Assembly: GCA_903823115.1 (NCBI GenBank)
Contig: CAIJRN010000042.1
Location: 1 to 64,000, forward strand
Direction of reading: 5' to 3'
Source of the DNA: an uncultured cyanobacterium
GTDB lineage: Bacteria; Cyanobacteriota; Cyanobacteriia; PCC-6307; Cyanobiaceae
Length of the DNA stretch: 64,000 nt
Below, piece by piece: positions 47,447 to 56,173 of this stretch (positions are counted from its first letter, which is position 1; every line of letters starts with the position of its first letter). The notes beneath the pieces are model-generated. The model did no database searches, had not been told where the DNA came from, and worked only from the letters and a program-made list of their open reading frames with translations. The position numbers and the translations under genes were made by a program.

Positions 47447-48373
47447 CTAGATCAGCAGGCCCAGCCGGCCGCGGCCGCCGTCGAGGCGGGCCCGCACCCC
47501 CAGGGGCAGGGCCGCATTGCCGACGTGGTGGCCGACGGGCAGATGGGCCACCACCGGCACGCCCAGATCGAGGCTGCGTTCGCGCAGGACCTGCTCGAGA
47601 TCAAAGCGCCGCTCGGGCGGATCGGCGCAGCGGCCATCGGCCTCCTGCCAGCCCTCAAAGCTGCCGAAGCCGATCCCCGCCAACCGCTGCAGGGCGCCGC
47701 AGAGGCGCCAGTGGGTGAGCATGCGCTCGATCCGGTACGGGGCTTCGCCCACGTCCTCCAGGATCAGGATGGCGCCGTCGAGTTCGGGCAGGTGGGGGGT
47801 GCCGAGCAGGTGGGTGGCCACCGTCAGATTGGCCACCAGCAGTGGGCCCTCAACCACGCCGCCATGCCAGCCCACCCCCTCCAGATCGGCCACCGGCGCT
47901 CCGAACAGCAGATCGTGCAGGCGCTGTTGGCTCCAGGCCGGTTCGGCGGCCAGGGTGGTGAGCAGCGGCCCATGCACGCCGCCCCCCAGGCCCTGGCAGA
48001 GCCGGTCGAACAGCAGGGAGGTGACATCGGAGAAGCCCAGCAGCCAGCCGGGGGGCTGCTGCAGCGGGTATTCCAGGAGCCGCGCTGATCCCCAGCCGCC
48101 ACGGACGCAGGCCAGCAGGGCGGCCCGGGGCTCGGCGGCGCTGTCGGGGATCATCAGATCGGCCAGCCGTTCCGGATCGCGGCCGGCCAGGTAGCCCCAG
48201 CGCCGCTCGCCATAGGCCAGGGGGTCGCCGACCACCTCCAGCCCCCAATCCCTGAGAATCGCCAGGCCGGCCTCCAGGCGGCTGGTCTCTTCGAGGGCCG
48301 AGCTGGCGGCCACCAGTTGCAGCCGATCGCCGCGGCGCAGGGCGGCTGGCAGGGGCGTGAACGGGGCGACCAT
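47447..48373 (-). CDS. LD-carboxypeptidase (S66 family)
   Basis: Trims the terminal D-Ala from muropeptide tetrapeptides in peptidoglycan recycling. The 308-residue product has the catalytic Ser in LLGFSDVTSLL, the Glu/His motifs LILEDVGEAPYRIERML and VGHHVGNAALPLG, and the correct length for cytoplasmic LdcA. ATG 48373 shares one base with the ubiA stop codon, so the two are translationally coupled. Confidence 0.9.
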   Translation of the reverse strand: MVAPFTPLPAALRRGDRLQLVAASSALEETSRLEAGLAILRDWGLEVVGDPLAYGERRWGYLAGRDPERLADLMIPDSAAEPRAALLACVRGGWGSARLLEYPLQQPPGWLLGFSDVTSLLFDRLCQGLGGGVHGPLLTTLAAEPAWSQQRLHDLLFGAPVADLEGVGWHGGVVEGPLLVANLTVATHLLGTPHLPELDGAILILEDVGEAPYRIERMLTHWRLCGALQRLAGIGFGSFEGWQEADGRCADPPERRFDLEQVLRERSLDLGVPVVAHLPVGHHVGNAALPLGVRARLDGGRGRLGLLI

Positions 48374-49296
48374 CAGAGCTGCGGCAGGATCAGGGCCAGC
48401 AGCAGCAGGCCGCCGAGCTTGACCTGGTTGCCGAAATGGCGGCCGTAGGCACTGCGGGGCAGGTCGGGTCGTCGCAATTGGTGGGCTTCGCGCTGCATGC
48501 CGGCGCTGGCCAGGGCCCAGGGCAGCCAGAAGAGCGCCCCGCCGCTGCCCTGGACTCCGATGCCCTGCAGGCTGGCCGCCAGCGCCAGGGCCGCGGCGGT
48601 GATGCCGTAGCAGAGGGCTACGGCCTGGGGCGCCAGCGCTCCGAGACTGAGGGCGCTGCTGCGCACCCCCACCACCTTGTCGTCGTTCCGGTCGGCCATG
48701 GCATAGACGGTGTCGAAACCGAAGGTCCAGCTCAGGGTGGCCAGCCAGGTGAGGGCCAGGGGCCATCCCTGCAGGCTGCCGCTGGCGGCGGCCCAGGGAA
48801 TCAGCACCGCGAAGCCCCAGCAGAGGGCGAGAACCAGCTGGGGATAGCCGAACCAGCGCTTGGCCGAGGGATAGAGCAACACCGGCGGCAGGGCCGCCAG
48901 GGCGAGCAGCAGAGTGAGTTTGCCGGAGGTGGCCGGCAGGGCCAGCACCACGACCAGGGCGGCCAGCAGGCAGAGCACCAGCAGGATCACGGCGCTGGCG
49001 ACGCCCAGGCGGCCATCGGCCAGGGGGCGATGGCGGGTGCGCTCCACCAGGGGGTCAATGCGCCGGTCCCAGAGATCATTGGCGATGCAGCCGGCGGCGC
49101 TGACGGCCAGCCCACCCAGCACGATCCAGCCCACCAGCGGCGGCGGCGGCGGCGCCAGTGGCTGAAGCCATAAAGCCCAGCCGGCGGGGATCAGCAGGAT
49201 CAGGCGCCCGCTGGGCTTGTGCCAGCGCACCAGTTCCAGCCAGGCGCCCAGGCCAGGACGGAGCGAGCCGGCGGTCTGGGCACTGGCTTCGGTCAT
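48373..49296 (-). CDS. ubiA: 4-hydroxybenzoate polyprenyltransferase (UbiA family)
   Basis: Prenylates 4-hydroxybenzoate at an early step of cyanobacterial plastoquinone synthesis. The 307-residue membrane protein has eight or more helices and both aspartate-rich motifs: GCIANDLWDRRIDP and TVYAMADRNDD. Upstream on the divergent strand lies ppx; downstream the LD-carboxypeptidase overlaps by one base. Confidence 0.92.
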   Translation of the reverse strand: MTEASAQTAGSLRPGLGAWLELVRWHKPSGRLILLIPAGWALWLQPLAPPPPPLVGWIVLGGLAVSAAGCIANDLWDRRIDPLVERTRHRPLADGRLGVASAVILLVLCLLAALVVVLALPATSGKLTLLLALAALPPVLLYPSAKRWFGYPQLVLALCWGFAVLIPWAAASGSLQGWPLALTWLATLSWTFGFDTVYAMADRNDDKVVGVRSSALSLGALAPQAVALCYGITAAALALAASLQGIGVQGSGGALFWLPWALASAGMQREAHQLRRPDLPRSAYGRHFGNQVKLGGLLLLALILPQL

Positions 49297-49384
49297 CAGC
49301 TCCGCATCAATCTGGGCAGGCTAGAACCGCCGGCGAGCGCTTCCGATGGCAAAGTGACGCCGCCCCCGGCCCCCGGCCCCGCCC

Positions 49385-51058
49385 ATGGTCCAGTCCTCCG
49401 CGGTGGCAAGGCCTGTGGCTGAACGTCGGGTGGCGGCGATCGACATCGGCACCAACTCGATCCACCTGCTGATCGCCGCGATCGATCCGGCCCTGCACAG
49501 CTTCAGTGTGGTGCTGGCCGAAAAGTCCACCACGCGGCTGGGTGAACGGGATCCGGAAACGGGGGATCTCAGTGCGGACGCGATCGAGCGGGCCTTTCGC
49601 ACCTTGCGCCATTGCCGCGATCTGGCCGCCAGCCACGGCGTCGAGCAGATCGTCACGGCGGCGACCAGTGCGGTGCGGGAGGCTCCCAATGGCCGGGATT
49701 TCCTGCTGGCGTTGCAGGAGCAACTCGACCTGGATGTGGATCTGGTGAGTGGGCCGGAGGAGGCCCGCCTGATCTATCTCGGTGTGGTGTCGGGCATGAC
49801 CTTCGGCGAGACGCCCCACTGGATCCTTGACATCGGCGGCGGTTCCACCGAGCTGGTGCTCGCCGACGGCCGCGATGCCCGCGCCCTGACCAGCACCCGC
49901 ATCGGCGCGGTGCGCTTGCAGCGGGAGTTCTGCCAGCAGGACCCTCTCAGCGGGCAGCAGCGCACATTTCTGCAGGCCTACATCCAGGGGGCCCTCGATC
50001 CGGCCGTGGCCCAGGTGAAACGGGCCCTTAAAAGTGGCGAATGCCCCGTGATGGTGGGCACCAGCGGCACCGCCATGGCCCTGGCGGCCCTGTCGGCGGC
50101 CGAGGATCCCAAGCCGCCGCTCAAGCTCGGCGGCTATCGCCTCAGCCGCGAGCGGATCGATCAACTGGTGGAGCGGCTGCTGCTGCTCACGCCCGAGCAG
50201 CGCCGGGCCCTGACGCCGATCAACGATCGTCGCGCCGAAATCATCGTGCCCGGCTCCCTGATCCTGCAGACGGCGATGACGATGCTGGGGGCCAGGGAGC
50301 TGGTGGTCTGTGAGCGGGCCCTGCGCGAGGGGCTGATCGTCGACTGGATGCTGCGCAACGACCTGCTCGGGGATCGCTTCGCCTTCCAGAGCACGATCCG
50401 GGAGCGCACGGTGCTGCATCTGGCCCGCAACTACGGCGTCGATGCCCTGCGGGCTGATCGGGTGGCCAGCCATGCCCTCAGTCTCTATGACCAGACCCAT
50501 GGGCTGTTGCACCACGACGAGGGTCAGGGGCGGCTGCTGCTCTGGGCGGCGGCCCAGCTGCACACCTGTGGCAAGCACATCAATATCGCCGCTTACCACA
50601 AACACACCTGGTATCTGATTCGTCACGGCGAGTTGCTGGGTTACTCCGAGATCGAGCACCTGATGGTGGCGGCCATGGCCCGCTATCACCGCCGCGGCTT
50701 GCCGAAGAAACGGCATGAGTCCTGGCAGCTGATTGAAGGTCGCCAGGAGCGACGCACGGTGGCGAGCCTGGCCCTGTTGTTGCGCCTGGCGGCAGCCCTC
50801 GATCGCCGGCCGGAGGGTGTGATTGCTGCGATCCGGGTGGAGTCGGAAGGGCCGCGCAGTGACCCCAGCGGCTTCCGGGTCAGCCTGCAGCCCTCGCCCA
50901 GCGGCGAGGGCAAGGAAGCGCCTGATCTGAGCCTCGAATACTGGAGCCTGCAGGCCTGCACCGATGTCGTCAAAGAGGCCACCGGGCTGCAGATGCGGGT
51001 GCCGCTGATCGCCGCAGCGCCTGCAACCTCCATCGCCTCGGCGAGCACCAAGGCCTGA
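49385..51058 (+). CDS. ppx: Exopolyphosphatase (Ppx/GppA family)
   Basis: Degrades inorganic polyphosphate and, in relatives, pppGpp. The 557-residue product has the ASKHA ATPase fold: phosphate-1 motif AAIDIGTNSIHLLIA near 18-32, VTAATSAVREAPNG, and the phosphate-2 motif WILDIGGGSTELVLA near 141-155. A C-terminal HD-like helical domain contains HTCGKHINIAAYHKHTWYL and HLMVAAMARYH. The length fits Ppx rather than short GppA. It is divergent from ubiA by 88 bases. Confidence 0.95.
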   Translation: MVQSSAVARPVAERRVAAIDIGTNSIHLLIAAIDPALHSFSVVLAEKSTTRLGERDPETGDLSADAIERAFRTLRHCRDLAASHGVEQIVTAATSAVREAPNGRDFLLALQEQLDLDVDLVSGPEEARLIYLGVVSGMTFGETPHWILDIGGGSTELVLADGRDARALTSTRIGAVRLQREFCQQDPLSGQQRTFLQAYIQGALDPAVAQVKRALKSGECPVMVGTSGTAMALAALSAAEDPKPPLKLGGYRLSRERIDQLVERLLLLTPEQRRALTPINDRRAEIIVPGSLILQTAMTMLGARELVVCERALREGLIVDWMLRNDLLGDRFAFQSTIRERTVLHLARNYGVDALRADRVASHALSLYDQTHGLLHHDEGQGRLLLWAAAQLHTCGKHINIAAYHKHTWYLIRHGELLGYSEIEHLMVAAMARYHRRGLPKKRHESWQLIEGRQERRTVASLALLLRLAAALDRRPEGVIAAIRVESEGPRSDPSGFRVSLQPSPSGEGKEAPDLSLEYWSLQACTDVVKEATGLQMRVPLIAAAPATSIASASTKA

Positions 51059-51348
51059 GCTTCAACGCCGGCAGCCAGCGGGACCGCTGCGGTTGCCGCC
51101 AGGCCATGGAGATGTCGGAGCGAATCCAGGTGCCACTGTTGTCTGCTGGAGAAGGTCGATGCCTGGGTCCTCTCTGGCGACGCACCGTTCTGGTGCAAGG
51201 CCAGCAGGGGTGCTGAGTGGCGCTGTCAGGAGGGCCTGCCAGGGGGAGCAGGCGATGGCCCATCGCCTGCAGCGCATCCTGGGCCTCGTCAAAGGCTGGG
51301 ATGGTGGCAGGTTGTGGTTCGTGGGTGTGATGAAAACCGAGGCGCCGA
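51059..51348. other. Intergenic region with a strong hairpin
   Basis: The 290 bases between ppx and the integrase remnant hold no supportable gene. They contain a perfect 10-bp inverted repeat at 51248-51270. Confidence 0.5.
51248..51270. repeat. 10-bp inverted repeat, hairpin
   Basis: GCAGGCGATG (51248-51257) and its complement (51261-51270) are separated by only three bases. No T-tract follows, so this could be a REP-like element or an sRNA stem. Confidence 0.7.
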
Positions 51349-51760
51349 TCAGCAGTTGGCAGTTTGGATGATGCCTTGAATCGAACGTCTCAGCCAACCG
51401 AACTGACCAACCGAACTGACCACCTGAACTGGCCAACCGATGATTGTGCAAGTGAGCCAATAAGAATCGCTCGACCTCTTCTCTCTTGTGCTTTGTAGCC
51501 CCCTCTCTTTGTAGAGCTTCAACACCTCGTCAAAGGTCTCTGGAGCCGCCTGAAAGCATGGGATGGCTCCTCCATTTGGCTGGTCAAATCTTTTGTGGGG
51601 AGCCTCCCAGGTGTGCTTTCCAGGCGTTCAGCCCAAAGCTGCCCCTCTGTCTTCGTAGCGAATGTGCGTGATCGGCTCAGGCCTTTCCTGCGGACCTGGT
51701 CTTGCCAACGCCGATACGCATCTTTGATGGAGGCCGTGGTTTTTTTGTGATCACAACAAT
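51349..51760 (-). pseudogene. Remnant of a tyrosine-type phage integrase
   Basis: Reading the minus strand away from the tRNA 3' end, one frame gives SIKDAYRRWQDQVRRKGLSR...TFATKTEGQLWAERLEST, which resembles the Arm-DNA-binding N-terminus of tyrosine integrases (WQVRVRRKG...TFxTKxEAExWAR). After a shift near 51540-51560, another frame gives TFDEVLKLYKERGLQST, like the start of the core-binding domain. Only about 100 residues survive, with no catalytic domain, so it is a broken gene. Its position at the 3' side of a tRNA gene is where such elements insert. The 3' boundary is uncertain. Confidence 0.6.
51394..51441. repeat. 13-bp tandem repeat, about 3.5 copies
   Basis: Units resembling CCAACCGAACTGA start at 51394, 51407 and 51420, with a partial unit at 51433; the third is degenerate. 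They lie within the integrase remnant's frame. Confidence 0.75.
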
Positions 51761-51775
51761 CACGCAAAACCGAGA

Positions 51776-51847
<72 letters not shown>

Positions 51848-51954
51848 ATGTCCAGCCATCAGGACCCAGCCTGTGGCTCTTGCAGAAGCATAGATCACGG
51901 CTGGAGCGCCTCCGGTCCCTGACGGACCCCGACTGGGGGCGCTGATCCTTCAGC

Positions 51955-53436
51955 ATGGGCACTCCATTGCTGCCGCCGGTGTCCGAGTCCGCCGCCATCG
52001 CTCCCACCGACAGCCCGTGCGCCGACACCGACGTTTTGATCATCGGTGGCGGCGTCTGCGGCACCGCCTTGCTGTTCGAGCTGGCCCGCTACACCGACCT
52101 CAGGCACCTCACCCTGGTGGAGCGCTATGACCAGCTGGCCCAGGTCAATTCCCGCGCCACCAGCAACAGTCAGACGATCCACTGCGGTGACATCGAGACC
52201 AACTACAGCCTTGAGAAAGCACGCTCGGTGAAGCGCACCGCCGAGATGATCGGCCGCTATGCCGAGCTGTTGCCCGACGAAGAGGCCAGCCGCTGTGTTT
52301 TCCGCACGCCCAAGCTGGTACTGGCGGTGGGGGAGCGGGAGTGTGCCTTCCTGCGTCAGCGCTTTGCCAGCTTCTCGCCCCATTTCCCAGCGATGGAGCT
52401 GCTGGAGAAGGAGCAGGTCGCCGAGTGGGAACCGGCCGTGGCCCTGGTGGATGGTGTCTTGCGCCCCGAGGAGATCGTGGCGATCGGCATCCGCAACTCC
52501 CCCACGGCGGTGGATTACGAGGCCCTGGCCGAATCGTTTGTGCAGCAGGCGCACCTGGCGATGGCCGGCAGCGGGCGCCAGCTGGATCTGCAGCTGGGCA
52601 CCCAGGTCGAGCGCCTGGTGCCGGAAGCGGAGGTCATCCGGGTGGAGCTGCGGGGACCCGAAGGGCCAGCCACCCTTCGGGCCCGCCACGTGGTGGTCAA
52701 TGCCGGTGCCCACAGCCTGCTGATGGCCCAGCAGCTGGGCTTCGGTCTGGAGTACTCGTGCCTGCCGGTGGCGGGCAGTTTCTACTTCACTCCCGATCTG
52801 CTGCGCGGCAAGGTCTACACCGTGCAGAACGACAAGCTGCCCTTCGCCGCCATCCATGGCGATCCGGACGTGCGCGCCCCAGGCAAGACCCGCTTCGGCC
52901 CCACGGCCCTGCTGTTGCCGTTGCTGGAGCGCTATCGACCGGCCTCGTTCTGGCAGTTCCTGCGGGTGCTGCGGCTCGATTGGGCGGTGCTGGCCGTGTT
53001 CTGGCAGTTGTTCGGAGTGGCCGACATCCGCGGCTACATCGTGCGCAATCTGCTGTTCGAGTTGCCCTGGCTGGGTCGCCGCCTGTTCCTGGCCGATGCC
53101 CGCAAGATCGTGCCCAGCATGCAGCTCGAGGATCTGCGCCTCGCCAAGGGCTATGGCGGGGTGCGGCCCCAGCTGATCGACAAGCGCAACCGCCGCCTGA
53201 TGCTCGGCGAGGTGAGCATCCCCGCGATCCCCCGGCTGATCTTCAATGTCACCCCCTCCCCTGGAGGCACCTGCTGCCTGGGCAATGCCGAACGGGATCT
53301 CGACGTGATCGCCGCCCAGCTGGGTTGCTGGGTGGACCGCCAGCGGCTGGCCCGGGAATTGCACGGGGCGTTGGCGTCGCAGAGCTGCTCGACTGGCACC
53401 GATGCCCCCCTTGGTGGGTGCAGCGAGGCTGCCTAG
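51955..53436 (+). CDS. mqo: Malate:quinone oxidoreductase
   Basis: A membrane-associated FAD enzyme that oxidises malate to oxaloacetate and passes electrons to the quinone pool. The 493-residue product has the FAD-binding VLIIGGGVCGTALLFELAR near 26-44, the family signature NSQTIHCGDIETNY near 70-85, and GKTRFGPTALLLP and TPSPGGTCCLGNA. It starts at ATG 51955, 107 bases from the oppositely oriented tRNA-Val. The EcsC gene follows after nine bases. Confidence 0.92.
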   Translation: MGTPLLPPVSESAAIAPTDSPCADTDVLIIGGGVCGTALLFELARYTDLRHLTLVERYDQLAQVNSRATSNSQTIHCGDIETNYSLEKARSVKRTAEMIGRYAELLPDEEASRCVFRTPKLVLAVGERECAFLRQRFASFSPHFPAMELLEKEQVAEWEPAVALVDGVLRPEEIVAIGIRNSPTAVDYEALAESFVQQAHLAMAGSGRQLDLQLGTQVERLVPEAEVIRVELRGPEGPATLRARHVVVNAGAHSLLMAQQLGFGLEYSCLPVAGSFYFTPDLLRGKVYTVQNDKLPFAAIHGDPDVRAPGKTRFGPTALLLPLLERYRPASFWQFLRVLRLDWAVLAVFWQLFGVADIRGYIVRNLLFELPWLGRRLFLADARKIVPSMQLEDLRLAKGYGGVRPQLIDKRNRRLMLGEVSIPAIPRLIFNVTPSPGGTCCLGNAERDLDVIAAQLGCWVDRQRLARELHGALASQSCSTGTDAPLGGCSEAA

Positions 53437-53445
53437 CGTTGTGGG

Positions 53446-54222
53446 GTGGTGCTGATTCCGGCCATGGCCCCTGAGCTCGATCTCCAGGCGCGGGCACTGG
53501 AGTTGGTGACAGCGATCGTGCGCTGGGGCCTCGACGGTGCGCCCCTGGTCAATCCGCTCAGTGGCGAGCCAGCCTTTCGCCTGCGCTCGGCCGCCGAACT
53601 GGCGGCGGACTATCAGCTGCGGCAGCCCAGGGTCGGCCTGAATCGGGCGATCGAGGAGCTGATCGAAGCTCAGGCCCGCTGGAATGCGGGCACGGGTTTT
53701 CTGACGGGTCTCGGTGGCTTTGCCCTGCTGCCGCTGCAGCTTCCCGCCGCCGTCTCCGCCACCTGGCTGATCCAGACCAGGATGGTGGGCGCCATCGCCC
53801 AGCTGCACGGCTACGACCTGGAGCATCAGGCCGTTCGCACCCAGATCCTGCTCACCCTGCTGGGGGAGGAGGCCGCCGAAGTGCTCAAGCAGGTGGGGGT
53901 GAAGGCCGGCCAGCGCTTCGCCCAGGCCCAGTTGCGTCGCCTGCCGGCGGCAACGCTGCAGGCCATCAACCGGGCCGTCGGTTTCCGGTTGGTCGGTCGC
54001 TTCGGTGAGCGCGGACTGCTGCGCCTGGAGAGCTCGATTCCTTTGCTTGGCGGCGTTCTTGGCGGTGGCATCGACTACTGGATGACCCGTCGCCTGGGTG
54101 AGTTCGCCACCGCCGCCCTGGCCGGCGGGGCACCGGATTCAGCCTCCCGGGCCACGACCAACCGTGACCAGCCGGTTGAGGTGATCGATGTCGAGGTGAT
54201 TGACGTGAGATTCATACAGTGA
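53446..54222 (+). CDS. EcsC family protein
   Basis: The 258-residue protein shows the EcsC-type region near 70-215: a helical domain with TGLGGFALLPLQLPAAVSATWLIQTRMVGAIAQLHGYD, then RFGERGLLRLESSIPLLGGVLGGGIDYW. It is probably membrane-associated through the Gly-rich helices. EcsC of Bacillus is linked to an ABC transporter, but the cyanobacterial function is unknown. It starts at GTG 53446 (alternative ATG at about 53464), nine bases after mqo. Confidence 0.75.
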   Translation: MVLIPAMAPELDLQARALELVTAIVRWGLDGAPLVNPLSGEPAFRLRSAAELAADYQLRQPRVGLNRAIEELIEAQARWNAGTGFLTGLGGFALLPLQLPAAVSATWLIQTRMVGAIAQLHGYDLEHQAVRTQILLTLLGEEAAEVLKQVGVKAGQRFAQAQLRRLPAATLQAINRAVGFRLVGRFGERGLLRLESSIPLLGGVLGGGIDYWMTRRLGEFATAALAGGAPDSASRATTNRDQPVEVIDVEVIDVRFIQ

Positions 54223-54243
54223 CATCCCGCTTGCGCCCGTCTC

Positions 54244-54846
54244 TTGAATCTGCATCGGCTCGATCCCGCTGATCCCGAGGCCCTCGCCGGCTATGAAAGG
54301 GCCTTTTACGCGGCCTTCGCCCGTGCCAAGTCCAACACCCAGGTGCGGCGTCTCTGGCACTGGGATGACCGTGCCGGCCGCCTTCGCACCCGCATTCCCT
54401 ACGAGGATCAGGTCGTCCTTGTGCTGCGGGATGCGGCCAGCGGCGAACCAGGCCTTGCTGGGGGTCTGGACGCTGCCCCGTCCAAGCCCGGTGTCGTCAG
54501 TGATGTGGACACGGCTGTGGCCCTCAATTGGCGCCTCTCCGACCACCAGAGCACCAGCCTCGGCTTTGAGCCGCCACCGCCCCTGGAGGGCCACTGCGAG
54601 ATCCTGGCGATGTTCTCGCGGCGGGATGCCGATCTCACGGGGCTGCGCAACTTCATGCGCACGGCGGCGCAGCAGGCCCTGGAGCTGGGCCTGACCACCG
54701 CCGATGCCACCTGCACCGACCGACTCCTGCCTGCCTACCGGCACATCGGCGGCCAGCCCCTCGATGCCTGCAGCCTCGACGGCGAACGCCGCACCCGTCT
54801 GCGCTTCAACCTGGAGAACCTGGCCCGGCTTGAGCGGCTCACCTAA
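54244..54846 (+). CDS. Unknown protein, 200 residues
   Basis: The frame from TTG 54244 has a soluble, mixed alpha/beta composition. Segments such as YEDQVVLVLRDAASGEPGLAGG and CEILAMFSRRDADLTGLRNFM, then TTADATCTDRLLPAYRHIG, resemble the strands and acyl-CoA-type layout of acyltransferase-like (GNAT-fold) proteins, including LPAYRHIG near the end. No family is assigned. It follows the EcsC gene by 21 bases. Confidence 0.6.
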   Translation: MNLHRLDPADPEALAGYERAFYAAFARAKSNTQVRRLWHWDDRAGRLRTRIPYEDQVVLVLRDAASGEPGLAGGLDAAPSKPGVVSDVDTAVALNWRLSDHQSTSLGFEPPPPLEGHCEILAMFSRRDADLTGLRNFMRTAAQQALELGLTTADATCTDRLLPAYRHIGGQPLDACSLDGERRTRLRFNLENLARLERLT

Positions 54847-54892
54847 GGGTCAGGATGGGGACATCGTCCCTGCCCCACGCCGGCCCCTTCCC

Positions 54893-56152
54893 GTGACCAC
54901 CGGCTTCCACGACTGGGATTTCCGCCCGCCCCAGTCCGCTGCGATCGGCGACCATGACGTGCCCCTGGTCTCCAGCCATCTCCAGGGCCGCCGCATCGCC
55001 CTGGTCGTCACCGGCGGCATCGCTGCCCTGCGCACGCCTGATCTGGCCCGGGCCCTGCGCCGCCGCGGCGCCGAGGTCACGGCGATCTGCAGTGCCGAGG
55101 CCTTGCACTATGTCGGGCGGCAGGCCCTGGAATGGGCCACCTGCAGACCCCTGATCACCCGTCTGAGCTGGCGGGCCGAGCATCTCAGCGACAGCGAGCC
55201 GTTCGATGCCTGGCTGGTGGCGCCGGCCACAGCCAACACGATCGCCAAAATGGCCAGCGGCATTGCCGATACGCCGGTGACGACGGCCTTGGCTTCGGCC
55301 CTGGGTCGCCTCGAGCAGGGCCGCACCCGGCTGTTGATCGCGCCGACGATGCACGGCTCGCTGCACACGTCGATCCTGGAGCGCCAGGCCCGCTCGCTGG
55401 CGCAGCTGGGGGTGACTGTTGTGGCGCCCCGCGATGTCTACGGCAAGCACAACCTGCCGGATCTGGAGGTGCTGGTGGCGGCCGTCTGCCGGGCCGTCAG
55501 CACCAGTTCCCTGCTGGGCCGATCCATCCTGGTCACCGGCGGTCCTACGCCGGTGCCGATTGATGGCGTGCGCCGCATCGTCAACCGCTTCAGCGGTCGG
55601 CTGGCGGCGGCGATCAGCGAGGAGCTGCTGCTGCGGGGCGCCGACCCCCTGCTGTTACTGGGTCAGGGCTCGGCGCCACCCCCTGGCTGGATTCCCCATC
55701 GCCTGGCCTGCAGCTTCGATGACTACCGCAGCCAGGTGCTGGCGGCGCTGGAGGGGGGTCTGGCGGCCGGTATTTTCTCGGCGGCGGTGGCCGATTATCG
55801 GCCCCGACAGGTTCATCCGGGCAAGTTGGCCAGCGGTCAGAGCGGCCTGAGCCTGGAGCTGGAGCCGACGGAGAAGGTGATTGATCTGGTGCGAGCTGCC
55901 GCCCCACGGCTGCCGATGGTGACCTTCAAGGTGCTCGCAGGGGTCAGCGATGCCGAGCTGCTGGCCGTGGCCCGCGCCAGGCTCGATCGCTTCGAGTTGG
56001 TGGTGGCGAACCGGGCCGAGGAGGTGCAAGGCGAAGCGCAGAGCGCCTGGCTGGTGAGTGCCCGGGGGGAAAGCCGCCACCTCGGCAAGGCCGCCATCGC
56101 CACCGCCATCGTCGACTGGCTGGAGCGGGAACTGGTGGTCCCGGCGGCCTGA
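54893..56152 (+). CDS. CoaBC-like flavoprotein (phosphopantothenoylcysteine decarboxylase/ligase family), divergent
   Basis: The 419-residue protein has the two-domain CoaBC layout. The N-terminal flavoprotein half contains VVTGGIAALRTPDLARAL and VAPATANTIAKMASGIAD; the C-terminal CoaB-like half has ILVTGGPTPVPIDGVRRI and AAVADYRPR. Normal CoaBC makes 4'-phosphopantetheine for CoA. Two key motifs differ: the decarboxylase PxMNxxM appears as PTMHGSLH, and the Lys-rich stretch before the VAN motif is ARARLDRFELVVAN. It may be a paralogue with altered activity. The start is GTG 54893, 46 bases after the unknown gene. Confidence 0.72.
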   Translation: MTTGFHDWDFRPPQSAAIGDHDVPLVSSHLQGRRIALVVTGGIAALRTPDLARALRRRGAEVTAICSAEALHYVGRQALEWATCRPLITRLSWRAEHLSDSEPFDAWLVAPATANTIAKMASGIADTPVTTALASALGRLEQGRTRLLIAPTMHGSLHTSILERQARSLAQLGVTVVAPRDVYGKHNLPDLEVLVAAVCRAVSTSSLLGRSILVTGGPTPVPIDGVRRIVNRFSGRLAAAISEELLLRGADPLLLLGQGSAPPPGWIPHRLACSFDDYRSQVLAALEGGLAAGIFSAAVADYRPRQVHPGKLASGQSGLSLELEPTEKVIDLVRAAAPRLPMVTFKVLAGVSDAELLAVARARLDRFELVVANRAEEVQGEAQSAWLVSARGESRHLGKAAIATAIVDWLERELVVPAA

Positions 56153-56173
56153 TCGCCTGACTTCCCCTGGCCG

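Noticed and set aside
51895-53826. 643-codon minus-strand frame over mqo and EcsC
   Set aside because: Shadow of GC-rich codons; the opposite-strand genes have catalytic motifs.
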